Position numbers and translations under genes: made by a program
Notes under the pieces: generated by a model
Database searches by the model: none
The model's input: only the letters and a program-made list of their open reading frames with translations
What the model was told of the DNA's origin: nothing
Shown here: piece after piece, positions 1 through 5,044 of the stretch
How positions within the stretch are numbered: the stretch's first letter is position 1
How the letters are laid out: the number at the start of each line of letters is the position of its first letter
Assembly (NCBI GenBank): GCA_030151135.1
Contig: JASLEQ010000773.1
Coordinates: 1 to 5,387, forward strand
Source of the DNA: Candidatus Sulfotelmatobacter sp.
Lineage (GTDB): Bacteria; Acidobacteriota; Terriglobia; Terriglobales; SbA1
Direction of reading: 5' to 3'
Length of the DNA: 5,387 bases

Positions 1-561
1 CGGCTTGTTGATCAGTTCCTGGTACAGCCCGGCTGCATCCTTCGTCCGGTTCATGTCCCGATAGAGGGATGCCAGCGCATCCTTCGCCAGTGAAGCTACG
101 TCCCGATTGCCGGCACTCGCCACTTCTTTGAAATCATGTTCCGCGGTCGAATTATCTCCCAAATTTTTCGACGTAACGCCTAGAAAGTACTTCGCCATGT
201 CCGCTGTCCGCGTGTGCGGATACTTGTCCACGATCGCCTGGAACTGCTTCCGCGCCATCTCAGATCGCGCTTTCTCCGAGGTGAACGTCGGAAAATCCGG
301 CTGCTCCGGCTGGCCCTCCGGACGCAACGGGGTGTCCATCGTGCGCACCGCTACGGTCAGGTCCGCGCCCGCCTTCTGGTCCTGGATGTTCAGGTAATAC
401 CAGCTGCCCAGCACTCCCGCGACCACGATCACCGCGACAATGCCGAAAATAATGAGGGTTTGACGATGCTCTACCGTCCAATCGGCCGTCTTCTCTGCGG
501 CCCCTATGGTCACACGGCTAAATGCATCCTGCTTTAATTGATGGCGGGTCTCTGCGCGCAC
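1..561 (-). CDS. Membrane-anchored TPR-like protein (YfgM/TPR_21 type), C-terminus cut by window edge
   Basis: The visible 187 codons begin with a charged, soluble N-terminus (residues 1-33). One strongly hydrophobic membrane helix follows at about 35-56 (IIFGIVAVIVVAGVLGSWYY). The rest, from about residue 90, is a run of amphipathic helices with TPR-like spacing: a segment around FQAIVDKYP, then AKYFLGVTSKNLGD, then DALASLYRDMNRTKDAAGLYQ. This N-in, one-TM, TPR-outside layout matches the YfgM/TPR_21 family, whose E. coli member works with PpiD at the SecYEG translocon. That role is family knowledge and is not shown here. The start is the GTG at 561-559: an in-frame TAA lies 12 bases upstream and an SD-like GAAGGGAAG sits just before it. 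Its promoter is visible at 603-632. The reading frame is open to the window edge, so the end is missing. An alternative is a general TPR scaffold. The call of membrane protein with TPR-like helices is firm; the YfgM role is not. Confidence 0.85.
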   Translation of the reverse strand, partial: MRAETRHQLKQDAFSRVTIGAAEKTADWTVEHRQTLIIFGIVAVIVVAGVLGSWYYLNIQDQKAGADLTVAVRTMDTPLRPEGQPEQPDFPTFTSEKARSEMARKQFQAIVDKYPHTRTADMAKYFLGVTSKNLGDNSTAEHDFKEVASAGNRDVASLAKDALASLYRDMNRTKDAAGLYQELINKP

Positions 562-602
562 GGACTTCCCTTCTTAGGTTAGCGATGGCTGGACAATCTA
601 AA

Positions 603-632
603 AGTTTATCAGGCGTAAAACAAACCCGTCAA
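603..632 (-). promoter_or_regulatory. Sigma70-type promoter for the TPR membrane protein gene
   Basis: On the minus strand a TTGACG -35 box (632-627) is followed after 18 bases by TAAACT (608-603). A GATAAA in the same stretch would give a 16-base spacer. Transcription would begin near 596 and leave a leader of about 35 bases before the GTG at 561. This is a consensus match by eye, placed exactly where the downstream gene needs it. Confidence 0.55.
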
Positions 633-670
633 AGCACATACAACCGCGGGGGCCTCGAATTTGGTTTCTC

Positions 671-694
671 TGCCATCGTGCCTGCCATCGTGCC
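671..694. repeat. 12-bp perfect tandem repeat, two copies
   Basis: The unit TGCCATCGTGCC occurs twice with no gap, at 671-682 and 683-694. It lies in the non-coding stretch between the TPR gene promoter and the 922 gene. It is probably a slippage duplication; no function can be read from it. Confidence 0.7.
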
Positions 695-921
695 CTGAGT
701 GGTGGGTCGGCTGCTGCCAGACTCCCTTCGGGAAGTGCGAATCTCCGAATCCTTCCCAGTTGCAAGGTCCGTCGAGGCACGAAACCCGAGCCCGCCTTTT
801 TCGTGATAGGGAACGCACGTCCCGTCCAATCCGCCAATCTGCGCCATCGGCTTGAAACGTAAAGGCCACTGACATAGCCTCACCTCAATGAGGATCTTTC
901 CACACGGTCAGGAAGTGCGCC

Positions 922-1137
922 ATGAATTCGGAAGACAGGAAAGCAGAAGAATCGCAGGCCTCCATTCCGCAACCAGTTCGCTCTGAGCCACCAGTGCAGG
1001 AAGAATGGCGTGACATTGCAGAAAAGGCTTCTCACGAGCAGGATCCCAGGAAACTCCTGAAACTTGTGGATGCCCTCTGCGATACGCTCGACCAGCGTGC
1101 AGCGGCCCAGAAGCAGAAGCCGCCGATAAAGCCGTAA
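922..1137 (+). CDS. Small helical protein with W..IAE.A..E.DPRKL motif, copy 1 (unknown function)
   Basis: This 71-aa protein is not of a family I can name. Residues 1-28 are polar and Pro/Glu/Gln-rich, probably disordered. Residues 29-58 form a compact predicted helical pair with W29, I32, A33, E34, A36, E39, the turn D41-P42-R43-K44-L45, and A51-L52-C53-D54. The tail is Lys/Gln/Pro-rich. No signal peptide, membrane segment or catalytic motif is seen, so it is probably cytosolic. The ATG is well supported by AGGAAG six bases upstream. The same core recurs in the minus-strand gene at 3078-3392, with 17 of 30 aligned residues identical, which is strong evidence that both are translated and related. 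From memory, similar short 'E.DP.KL' proteins are common as unannotated hypotheticals in Acidobacteriota. A protein-binding role is a guess. Confidence 0.75.
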   Translation: MNSEDRKAEESQASIPQPVRSEPPVQEEWRDIAEKASHEQDPRKLLKLVDALCDTLDQRAAAQKQKPPIKP

Positions 1138-1162
1138 CCAAACGCCGAAACCGAGCAGCCCT

Positions 1163-1190
1163 TTGATCTACGTTTTTTACCCGATATGTA
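1163..1190 (+). promoter_or_regulatory. Possible sigma70-type promoter for the zinc-finger-like gene
   Basis: TTGATC (1163-1168) and TATGTA (1185-1190) are separated by 16 bases in a locally AT-rich patch with a run of six T. This would start a transcript near 1197 with a leader of about 80 bases before the ATG at 1277. The -35 matches the consensus well and the -10 only partly. Confidence 0.35.
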
Positions 1191-1276
1191 GGCCTAGGGT
1201 TTCCAACGTACGATTAAGGCGTTCCGGTCTCACCGCAATTCAGTGGTAGCCGCGAGATCTCTTCTCGGAGGGAAAC

Positions 1277-1492
1277 ATGTCCGCCGACGGCAACCCTAAG
1301 TTCGCTCTTACTCCAGTCTCACCCCTGCTCGGCAAGAAACCTGTGGCCCCTGTGCCTCAGGAACGCACGTGCGCGGTCTGCGAGTTACCTCTTGCCTCGC
1401 AGCCGCCGGTCCTGCTCAAGTCCGGCCGCAGTGTTCATCTCGATTGTTACTTGCGGATGTGGAAGCGAAGCGCCAGCAGGGGTTCCAACTAA
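1277..1492 (+). CDS. Small CxxC/HxxC zinc-binding-type protein (unknown function)
   Basis: This 71-aa protein has a Pro/Lys-rich N-terminal 30 residues, then a compact metal-binding pattern: C32-x2-C35, an 18-residue spacer, and H54-x2-C57 followed by Y58. The layout (RTCAVCELPL ... SGRSVHLDCY) looks like a short zinc ribbon or treble-clef knuckle of CCHC type, in which four ligands would bind one Zn ion. The tail is basic (R60, K63, R64, R68). The start is strongly supported by GGAGGG just before the ATG. There is no membrane segment or signal peptide. I cannot assign a family or partner; such single knuckles serve in protein-protein or nucleic-acid contacts. It is convergent with the 1544-1849 gene, with a stem-loop between them. 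The gene call is firm and zinc binding is a reasonable inference. Confidence 0.75.
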   Translation: MSADGNPKFALTPVSPLLGKKPVAPVPQERTCAVCELPLASQPPVLLKSGRSVHLDCYLRMWKRSASRGSN

Positions 1493-1499
1493 TTTCAGG

Positions 1500-1523
1500 C
1501 AGTTTCGCGCCTTGGCGCAACTG
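1500..1523. terminator. Stem-loop between convergent genes, possible bidirectional terminator
   Basis: CAGTT (1500-1504) pairs with AACTG (1519-1523), and GCGCC (1507-1511) with GGCGC (1514-1518), leaving a two-base TC bulge and a CTTG-type tetraloop if the last pair opens. It begins 7 bases after the stop of the zinc-finger-like gene and 20 bases from the end of the opposing gene. No T-run follows on either strand, so it is not a classical intrinsic terminator. Confidence 0.4.
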
Positions 1524-1543
1524 GCCGCTGCGCAATGAAAGGC

Positions 1544-1849
1544 TTACCGGCTCATCGTCCCGTGGCTGTCCTTCGGATTCGCCATCCCCATCGAGCCCAC
1601 GCTGGCATGAACCATGGACTTGCGGCTTGCAAGTTTTTCTAATCCTGCCGCGATCGCCTGCATCTCCAGGATGGAATCGGTGTCGCGCCGCCTCCTCAAC
1701 TCTGCGGTCCTTTTCCGCATCGCCTCCTCCGCCATTTCTAGCTTAACCGCGTCCGGTTTCCGCGCTTCCGCCATGGCTGCCAAATAGAGCGGCTGCCACT
1801 GGGCCTGATCTTCGCGGTTCATGTTCGATCTCGGCGGGTGTCTTAGCAT
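1544..1849 (-). CDS. Small charged helical protein (unknown function)
   Basis: This protein of about 101 aa is mostly alpha-helical and highly charged. After an N-terminal MNREDQAQWQPLYLAAM segment comes a helix with AEEAMRKRTAELRRRRD, then a second helix with MQAIAAGLEKLASRK. The tail is Ser/Met/Gly-rich and probably disordered. There is no membrane segment, signal peptide or catalytic motif. I chose the ATG at 1849-1847 because GAGGAAG lies about four bases upstream. An in-frame ATG at 1822 (MNREDQ) has only a weak SD, and a TTG at 1870 has none. From memory, the W-x-x-L ... AE.A...R..EL ... QAI...L..L pattern resembles a small hypothetical family of Acidobacteriota; this was not checked. 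It is convergent with the gene to its left and divergent from the gene to its right. Confidence 0.65.
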   Translation of the reverse strand: MLRHPPRSNMNREDQAQWQPLYLAAMAEARKPDAVKLEMAEEAMRKRTAELRRRRDTDSILEMQAIAAGLEKLASRKSMVHASVGSMGMANPKDSHGTMSR

Positions 1850-2113
1850 TATCTTCCTCACAAACCCCAAATAGACGAATCGATCTCATTCCTCATCTGC
1901 CCATAATGAGTGCCGTCCAACTCGCAGCTGAGGAGTCTACGGGGCTACTTTTGGATGCGGTTTGCGTCCGGCGGTATACCCGCAAGATATAACCCGATTG
2001 TCGAACTACTCAGGCAACCATCCGTCGAAGCTAAGAAACCGACAGCACCGCACTTCCTGGCCCCCGCATCAAAATTGGCAGCAACCAGGACTGGAGGGCC
2101 AGGCACGTACCCG

Positions 2114-2398
2114 ATGATTTCGCAGAAAGATCCCCTTTCGGCTCTCAACAAGGCCAATGCGGCGGCCATCGATTTCATCCGGGTCGACCTCGATACAGCG
2201 CTTACTTTCACCCGCATAGCACTTGCTACCACCGACCCCCAGAAACAGCAGCGTACTACCCGCACTGCGCGCAAAGCCTACGACACGATTCTGCGCTCAT
2301 TGACCCGAGTACGCCTTCGGCCCAACGACGCAACAGCCATCGAAACGAAACTGCAGCGCCTGCGGGAAGACTTGATTCGCCTCGGCGAGTCTGTCTAG
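2114..2398 (+). CDS. Small helical protein (unknown function)
   Basis: The core is a helical protein of about 94 aa with the segments AIDFIRVDLDTALTFTRIAL, ARKAYDTILRSLTRV and ETKLQRLREDLIRLGESV, separated by polar turns. This looks like a three-helix soluble bundle with no membrane segment or catalytic motif. From memory, the 'F..VDL.TALTF..IAL ... ARKAYDT' wording resembles an unannotated small-protein family of Acidobacteriota; I cannot name it. The frame is open back to a GTG at 1910, but residues before the ATG at 2114 look like random translation (Pro/Ala-rich, no pattern), so I prefer 2114. Its SD is weak: AGG about ten bases upstream, with a GGAGGG farther off at 2093. The start is therefore uncertain, but the C-terminal 90 residues are convincing as protein. 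Confidence 0.6.
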   Translation: MISQKDPLSALNKANAAAIDFIRVDLDTALTFTRIALATTDPQKQQRTTRTARKAYDTILRSLTRVRLRPNDATAIETKLQRLREDLIRLGESV

Positions 2399-2400
2399 TC

Positions 2401-2421
2401 CGTAAAGAACTCTGGTTTACG
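2401..2421 (+). terminator. Weak inverted repeat after the 2114-2398 gene
   Basis: CGTAAA (2401-2406) and TTTACG (2416-2421) form a perfect 6-bp arm pair around a 9-base loop, starting 3 bases after the stop codon. The stem is AT-rich and lacks a T-tract, so it may instead be an operator or chance. Confidence 0.22.
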
Positions 2422-2535
2422 CCCGCTCCAACCTCGATCATCCTCTTACAAATCTTTTATGAACCTTTTATCCGAATTAAACGCCGGCGCCGTTTGAATG
2501 GTCTCATCCGTTTCAGACTGGAAAGTGAGACCAAC

Positions 2536-2736
2536 ATGATCTGGACGATGGGTATCACGGCTCTGTGCACCATCGGCATCTCGTTTTATCTCCGCTTCCT
2601 CGTCGCTCTTTGGAAGGAATGCCGGCCGGTCTCCTCCGGATACTGGATGTTGGTCCGGATTCACGATCAACCGCCCCCGCCTCAGAGCATTTCTTTGGTA
2701 GAATCGCGCTGCAAGCCAGTCTCGCGCGCCGCATAA
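2536..2736 (+). CDS. Small one-TM membrane protein (unknown function)
   Basis: This 66-aa protein has a single hydrophobic helix at about residues 2-26 (MIWTMGITALCTIGISFYLR, then FLVALWKEC), followed by a polar, Pro-rich cytosolic or periplasmic tail (DQPPPPQ). Two Cys lie in or at the end of the helix region (C11, C29). The 'TIGISFYLRFLVALWKEC' style resembles short membrane hypotheticals I recall from Acidobacteriota, but no family name is available to me. The ATG at 2536 is preferred over an upstream GTG/TTG in the same frame (to 2494), because the hydrophobic helix begins exactly there and GTGAG lies six bases upstream. It precedes another one-TM microprotein in the same direction, with 88 bases between them, so the two may act together. 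Topology and role are inferred. Confidence 0.6.
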   Translation: MIWTMGITALCTIGISFYLRFLVALWKECRPVSSGYWMLVRIHDQPPPPQSISLVESRCKPVSRAA

Positions 2737-2774
2737 GCACCGGGAATCCGCTCCACCTTAGATTCGAATTTTCT

Positions 2775-2804
2775 CTATTAAACCAATAGACTTTATTGTA
2801 TAGT
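2775..2804 (+). promoter_or_regulatory. AT-rich promoter-like patch before the 2825 gene
   Basis: TATAGT (2799-2804) is a fair -10 box. Candidate -35 boxes are CTATTA (2775-2780, spacer 18) or TTAAAC (2778-2783, spacer 15), both poor. A small inverted repeat CTATT/AATAG (2775-2779 and 2785-2789) overlaps the -35 position and could be an operator half-site pair. The AT-richness contrasts with the surrounding DNA. Confidence 0.35.
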
Positions 2805-2824
2805 GCTCTCACGGAGACGAGACG

Positions 2825-2995
2825 ATGATCGGCTTCCTTGAGAAAACGTGGCCTTTATGGTGGGTGATTGGAATCATGGCCTTGGTCCGCTGGTTCCACG
2901 TCATCAATGTTGCGGCGGAGGGACAGGCGGACGATGAACAGCAGCCGAAGCGCCCCAGCCCGGCAACCCGCAATCCTCGTCCTCACGCCGTCTAG
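2825..2995 (+). CDS. 56-aa one-TM membrane microprotein (unknown function)
   Basis: The product begins MIGFLEKTWPLWWVIGIMAL, a short aromatic-rich hydrophobic helix (about residues 8-22). A basic-aromatic boundary (VRWFHVINV) follows, then a polar tail rich in Asp, Gln, Pro and Arg. This is a typical single-pass inner-membrane microprotein with the Trp residues at the membrane interface. The ATG is supported by GGAGACGAG a few bases upstream, and a clear intrinsic terminator follows 9 bases after the stop. An SD, a compact TM protein and a terminator together make this a confident gene despite its size. The likely arrangement is a short transcript of its own, or the end of a unit with the 2536 gene. 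The 'WPLWW ... RWFH' wording resembles acidobacterial hypotheticals from memory. The function is unknown. Confidence 0.7.
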   Translation: MIGFLEKTWPLWWVIGIMALVRWFHVINVAAEGQADDEQQPKRPSPATRNPRPHAV

Positions 2996-3004
2996 GCGCT
3001 TAGG

Positions 3005-3030
3005 GCGCGAGGTGTGCTCGACGCGTTTTT
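3005..3030 (+). terminator. Rho-independent terminator after the 56-aa membrane protein gene
   Basis: GCG-CGAG (3005-3011) pairs with CTCG-A-CGC (3017-3024) around a GTGTG loop with one bulged A. A G and then five T (3026-3030) follow directly. A GC-rich stem plus U-tract placed 9 bases after a stop codon is the textbook layout for plus-strand termination. Confidence 0.72.
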
Positions 3031-3077
3031 CTAACTGATGCTCGAAACGCAGAAAGCGCGTACTCCGGCCGTTGAAA

Positions 3078-3392
3078 TCAGGCCGCGTTCTGCTCGTTTT
3101 TCTTGGCTAGTTTTGATTGCCGGAGCTCTTCAAGGCGGTCACACAGTGCCCGAATGAGAAACGCAAGTTTCCTCGGATCCTTTTCGTCGGCGGCTCGTTC
3201 GGCAATCTGGTGCCAATCGGGATCGGGATACTGAGTCTGATACGAGGCGCCGCCGTCACCTATCCCCCACCCGCTCTCCGAGGGCGTTGCCGACGCTAGC
3301 TCTCGCTGGACGGAAGCTCCGTCTGTGGCCCGCTCACCGAGCGGCACTTCAGAACCATTTGCATCGCCTTGACTTGCACTCTCGCTACGCAT
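3078..3392 (-). CDS. Small protein with W..IAE.A..E.DPRKL motif, copy 2 (unknown function)
   Basis: From the ATG at 3392-3390 this is 104 aa. Residues 1-58 are Ser/Gly/Glu-rich and probably disordered. Residues 60-89 carry the same core as the 922-1137 protein: W60, I63-A64-E65, A67, E70, D72-P73-R74-K75-L76, A82-L83-C84-D85 and L87, with 17 of 30 aligned residues identical. The tail is Lys/Asn-rich. The disordered N-terminus lies over the 3' end of the 3296-3493 gene in another frame. The frame stays open upstream to 3512, but that part would overlap the neighbour's conserved region and has no protein character. The SD before 3392 is weak (GAGA-like), so the real start could be a later GTG in the SEV segment. 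Translation of the core is well supported by the paralogue; start and function are not. Confidence 0.65.
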   Translation of the reverse strand: MRSESASQGDANGSEVPLGERATDGASVQRELASATPSESGWGIGDGGASYQTQYPDPDWHQIAERAADEKDPRKLAFLIRALCDRLEELRQSKLAKKNEQNAA

Positions 3393-3493
3393 CGCTGAAT
3401 CTCGCGTCTCAGTTCTACCGCCACCGGGACGAACTCCTCGGAATCGTCCATCCCGACCAACTTGCGGCACAATCTGCTTGCTCGGTCCTGCAT
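3296..3493 (-). CDS. Small helical protein of D[ST].EF...EL type (unknown function)
   Basis: The 65-aa product has a helical N-terminal part: RLCRKLVGMDDSEEF, then AVELRREIQRCVARVQ. An unpatterned Ser/Pro tail follows, where the frame overlaps the next gene. The pattern L..(K/R).L...D.(A/E)EF...(A/R).EL...I/L aligns without gaps to the neighbouring 3586-3825 protein, but only about 8 of 34 residues match, so homology is tentative. The ATG at 3493 lacks a clear SD; a CTTTG/CAAAG inverted repeat (3499-3514) lies just upstream. The 3' part of this gene (3296-3392) is shared out of frame with the N-terminal coding part of the DPRKL gene. It may be co-transcribed with both minus-strand neighbours. 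The function is unknown. Confidence 0.5.
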   Translation of the reverse strand: MQDRASRLCRKLVGMDDSEEFVPVAVELRREIQRCVARVQVKAMQMVLKCRSVSGPQTELPSSES

Positions 3494-3585
3494 ACGTTCT
3501 TTGTAGGAGCAAAGTATCAGAGCGCGGGGTCGCTGCTTATCAGGTGGGAGGTGTAACTTGGGCCGGGGGTTGCTGGAGGGAGAGT

Positions 3586-3825
3586 CTAGGGTTTGTTCTT
3601 GCCATTTCTCGGGCGTTTCCGGCGCTCGGCGGCAGCGGACTGCTCCTTCAGTCCCTGCGCTTCCTTGCGCAATTTTTCCACGCGCTCGTGAAGGGCGGAT
3701 TTCAACTCGCGGCTCAGCTCTTCAAATTCCGCGGTGTCTTGGGTGGCTAAAAGTCTTTTGAGCAGCTGCTGAATAGGATCTTCCACGATCACCAAGGCGA
3801 ATAAGTATTTAAACGGTTCAGGCAA
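3586..3825 (-). CDS. Small helical, basic-tailed protein (unknown function)
   Basis: This product of about 79 aa has a helical core DPIQQLLKRLLATQDTAEFE followed by LSRELKSALHERVEKLRKEA, giving two amphipathic helices with coiled-coil-like heptad spacing. The C-terminus is strongly basic (RRKRPRNGKNKP) and might contact nucleic acid or an acidic partner. No TM segment or catalytic motif is present, although residues 5-14 are mildly hydrophobic. The start is uncertain: I used the TTG at 3825-3823, the first start after the upstream stop. In-frame GTG codons at V12 and V14 are possible, and none has a clear SD. It shares a helix pattern with the next minus-strand gene (3296-3493) and faces the sensor kinase divergently. 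From memory it resembles short acidobacterial hypotheticals. Confidence 0.6.
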   Translation of the reverse strand: MPEPFKYLFALVIVEDPIQQLLKRLLATQDTAEFEELSRELKSALHERVEKLRKEAQGLKEQSAAAERRKRPRNGKNKP

Positions 3826-3865
3826 TGTAGCCCATCAAACAATGGAAGCGGAGTCGGGTAAATCG

Positions 3866-3893
3866 TGTATAACGTCGACTAAGTGATTGAAAA
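3866..3893 (-). promoter_or_regulatory. Possible divergent promoter region between small-protein gene and sensor kinase
   Basis: On the minus strand TTTTCA (3893-3888) and TATACA (3871-3866) are spaced by 16 bases, giving a leader of about 35 bases for the gene starting at 3825. On the plus strand the same AT patch offers TATAAC (3868-3873) as a -10 for the kinase, with only a poor -35. The two starts would then share one short control region. Confidence 0.3.
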
Positions 3894-3928
3894 ACGTGAA
3901 GTTTGCCGCGCCCGTGGGATTGGAGGTC

Positions 3929-5044
3929 ATGACGCCGATAGCGACCGGAATGATGCGATACGCTGCAGCGGCGGCTGCCCTTGGCCTGGCGACCGTCCTG
4001 CTAGTGCTCTTGCGCGGGCACGTGAACCTCGCCACTGCCTGCCTGGTGCTGGTTTTAATCGTCACTGGAACAGCAACATTGCTAGGGAGCGGCCCCGCGC
4101 TGCTCAACGCCGCGCTCGCCACCTTCGTCTTGAATTACTTTTTCATTCCTCCGATTTATTCCTGGGGCATCCGCGGCCCGGAGAATTGGGTCGCATTTTC
4201 AGTCTTCGTGATCTGCGCTATCACCGTCGGACAGCTTTCCTCACGCGCGAAAAAGACGGCCTCGGAAGCTGAATCGCGCCGAGTGCAAATTGAAAAGCTG
4301 TACGAGGAGTTAAAGGTCGCTTTTGCTGAGGCCAGCCAGGCCGAGGCGCTGCGCCACAGCGAACGCCTGAAGAGCGCGCTGCTCGATGCCGTTACACACG
4401 ATTTGCGCACTCCGCTCACGGCCATCAAGGCGTCGGCCACCACATTGCTTGGAAGCAACACGGTAGGCGACGATGCGCGCCGCGAATTGCTCGAGGTCAT
4501 TGACGAAGAGGCGGACCGCCTCGACCGTTTTGTGGAAGAGATGATGGAACTCGCCCAAATCGAAGGCGGGCAGCTAGCCCTCCACCGTACGCCGGTAGCG
4601 GTGCTCGACGTGGTGAATGAGGCTCTTGACCGATGTGCGGTTGCTCTGGAGAAGCATCCCGTGGAGGTCGCGATCCCGCATGACTTGCCCGCACTACGCG
4701 TCGACGCAGCAACCATCTCGACTGTGCTGGTCGAGTTGCTGGATAACGCCACCAAATATTCTCGTCCGGGAACGCCGATTCGCGTGGTGGCGGAACAGCC
4801 CGATTCCGCCAATGTTGCCGTCGCGGTGGAAGATCGCGGACTGGGCGTTAAGCCCGAGATACGGGAAAAAGTTTTTCAGAAGTTCTTCCGCGATCCCAGC
4901 ACGAAATCGCGGGGCTTTGGGATGGGATTGGCCATTGCGCGTGGTATCGTCGAGGCGCATGGCGGCAAGATCTGGATGGAGCCGAATCCCGCGGGCGGAT
5001 CGATCTTCAAATTTGTTGTTCCCGCACAAATTCTCGCCGGATGA
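3929..5044 (+). CDS. Sensor histidine kinase with DUF4118 membrane domain (KdpD C-terminal-like)
   Basis: A membrane histidine kinase of 371 aa that phosphorylates its partner regulator. Counting from the ATG at 3929, four hydrophobic segments (about 10-28, 31-52, 57-74 and 87-103) form a DUF4118-type domain as in KdpD. A charged coiled coil follows (105-146), then the H-box with H157 (AVTHDLRTPLTAIKASATTL). The HATPase_c domain has N273 in the N-box (LLDNATKYS), G1 DRGLG (302-306), F-box VFQKFF and G2 GFGMGLAIA (329-337). The large cytoplasmic KdpD (K+ sensing) and USP domains of full KdpD (about 900 aa) are absent, and there is no GAF domain. The frame is open back to a TTG at 3887 without SD; ATG 3929 has GGAGGT but too close, so the start is uncertain. 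The stop overlaps the next ATG by four bases, so the pair is translationally coupled. Confidence 0.9.
   Translation: MTPIATGMMRYAAAAAALGLATVLLVLLRGHVNLATACLVLVLIVTGTATLLGSGPALLNAALATFVLNYFFIPPIYSWGIRGPENWVAFSVFVICAITVGQLSSRAKKTASEAESRRVQIEKLYEELKVAFAEASQAEALRHSERLKSALLDAVTHDLRTPLTAIKASATTLLGSNTVGDDARRELLEVIDEEADRLDRFVEEMMELAQIEGGQLALHRTPVAVLDVVNEALDRCAVALEKHPVEVAIPHDLPALRVDAATISTVLVELLDNATKYSRPGTPIRVVAEQPDSANVAVAVEDRGLGVKPEIREKVFQKFFRDPSTKSRGFGMGLAIARGIVEAHGGKIWMEPNPAGGSIFKFVVPAQILAG

Larger units (their letters stand above)
562..921. other. Intergenic stretch with no convincing gene
   Basis: Apart from the minus-strand promoter, I see no supported gene in these 360 bases. All three minus frames are partly open, as expected by chance in GC-rich DNA, but none has an SD or recognisable protein character. 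Small structures are present: a 12-bp tandem repeat (671-694), overlapping hairpins (723-757), and CCTCA-A-TGAGG, a perfect 5-bp-arm inverted repeat (883-893), 29 bases before the next gene. A weak TTGAAA (852-857) with CATAGC (873-878) could be the promoter of the 922 gene, but its 15-base spacer is short. No tRNA fold was found. Confidence 0.5.

Noticed and set aside
107..537. Plus-strand frames opposite the TPR membrane protein
   Set aside because: The minus-strand frame has a TM segment, TPR-like helices, SD and promoter; the plus frames have none of these.
598..883. Three overlapping minus-strand open frames of 79-88 codons
   Set aside because: All three frames being open together points to chance. 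None has an SD or protein-like pattern, and the promoter of the TPR gene lies inside the region.
1369..1746. Long plus-strand open frame of 125 codons
   Set aside because: It overlaps the zinc-type gene in another frame and runs antisense through the 1544-1849 gene; it is Ser/Pro/Arg-rich with no SD, as expected of a shadow frame.
1910..2113. N-terminal extension of the 2114 gene from a GTG at 1910
   Set aside because: No SD, and the extra 68 residues lack helical or hydrophobic pattern. I kept the ATG at 2114, although the SD there is also weak.
3078..3512. Full 144-codon version of the DPRKL copy-2 gene
   Set aside because: The first 40 residues would overlap the neighbour's patterned helical part and have no protein character; the internal ATG at 3392 fits better.
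4156..4812. 218-codon minus-strand open frame inside the kinase gene
   Set aside because: It lies antisense to the conserved HisKA and HATPase core; its Ser/Ala/Arg-rich product is the usual antisense reading of GC-rich coding DNA.
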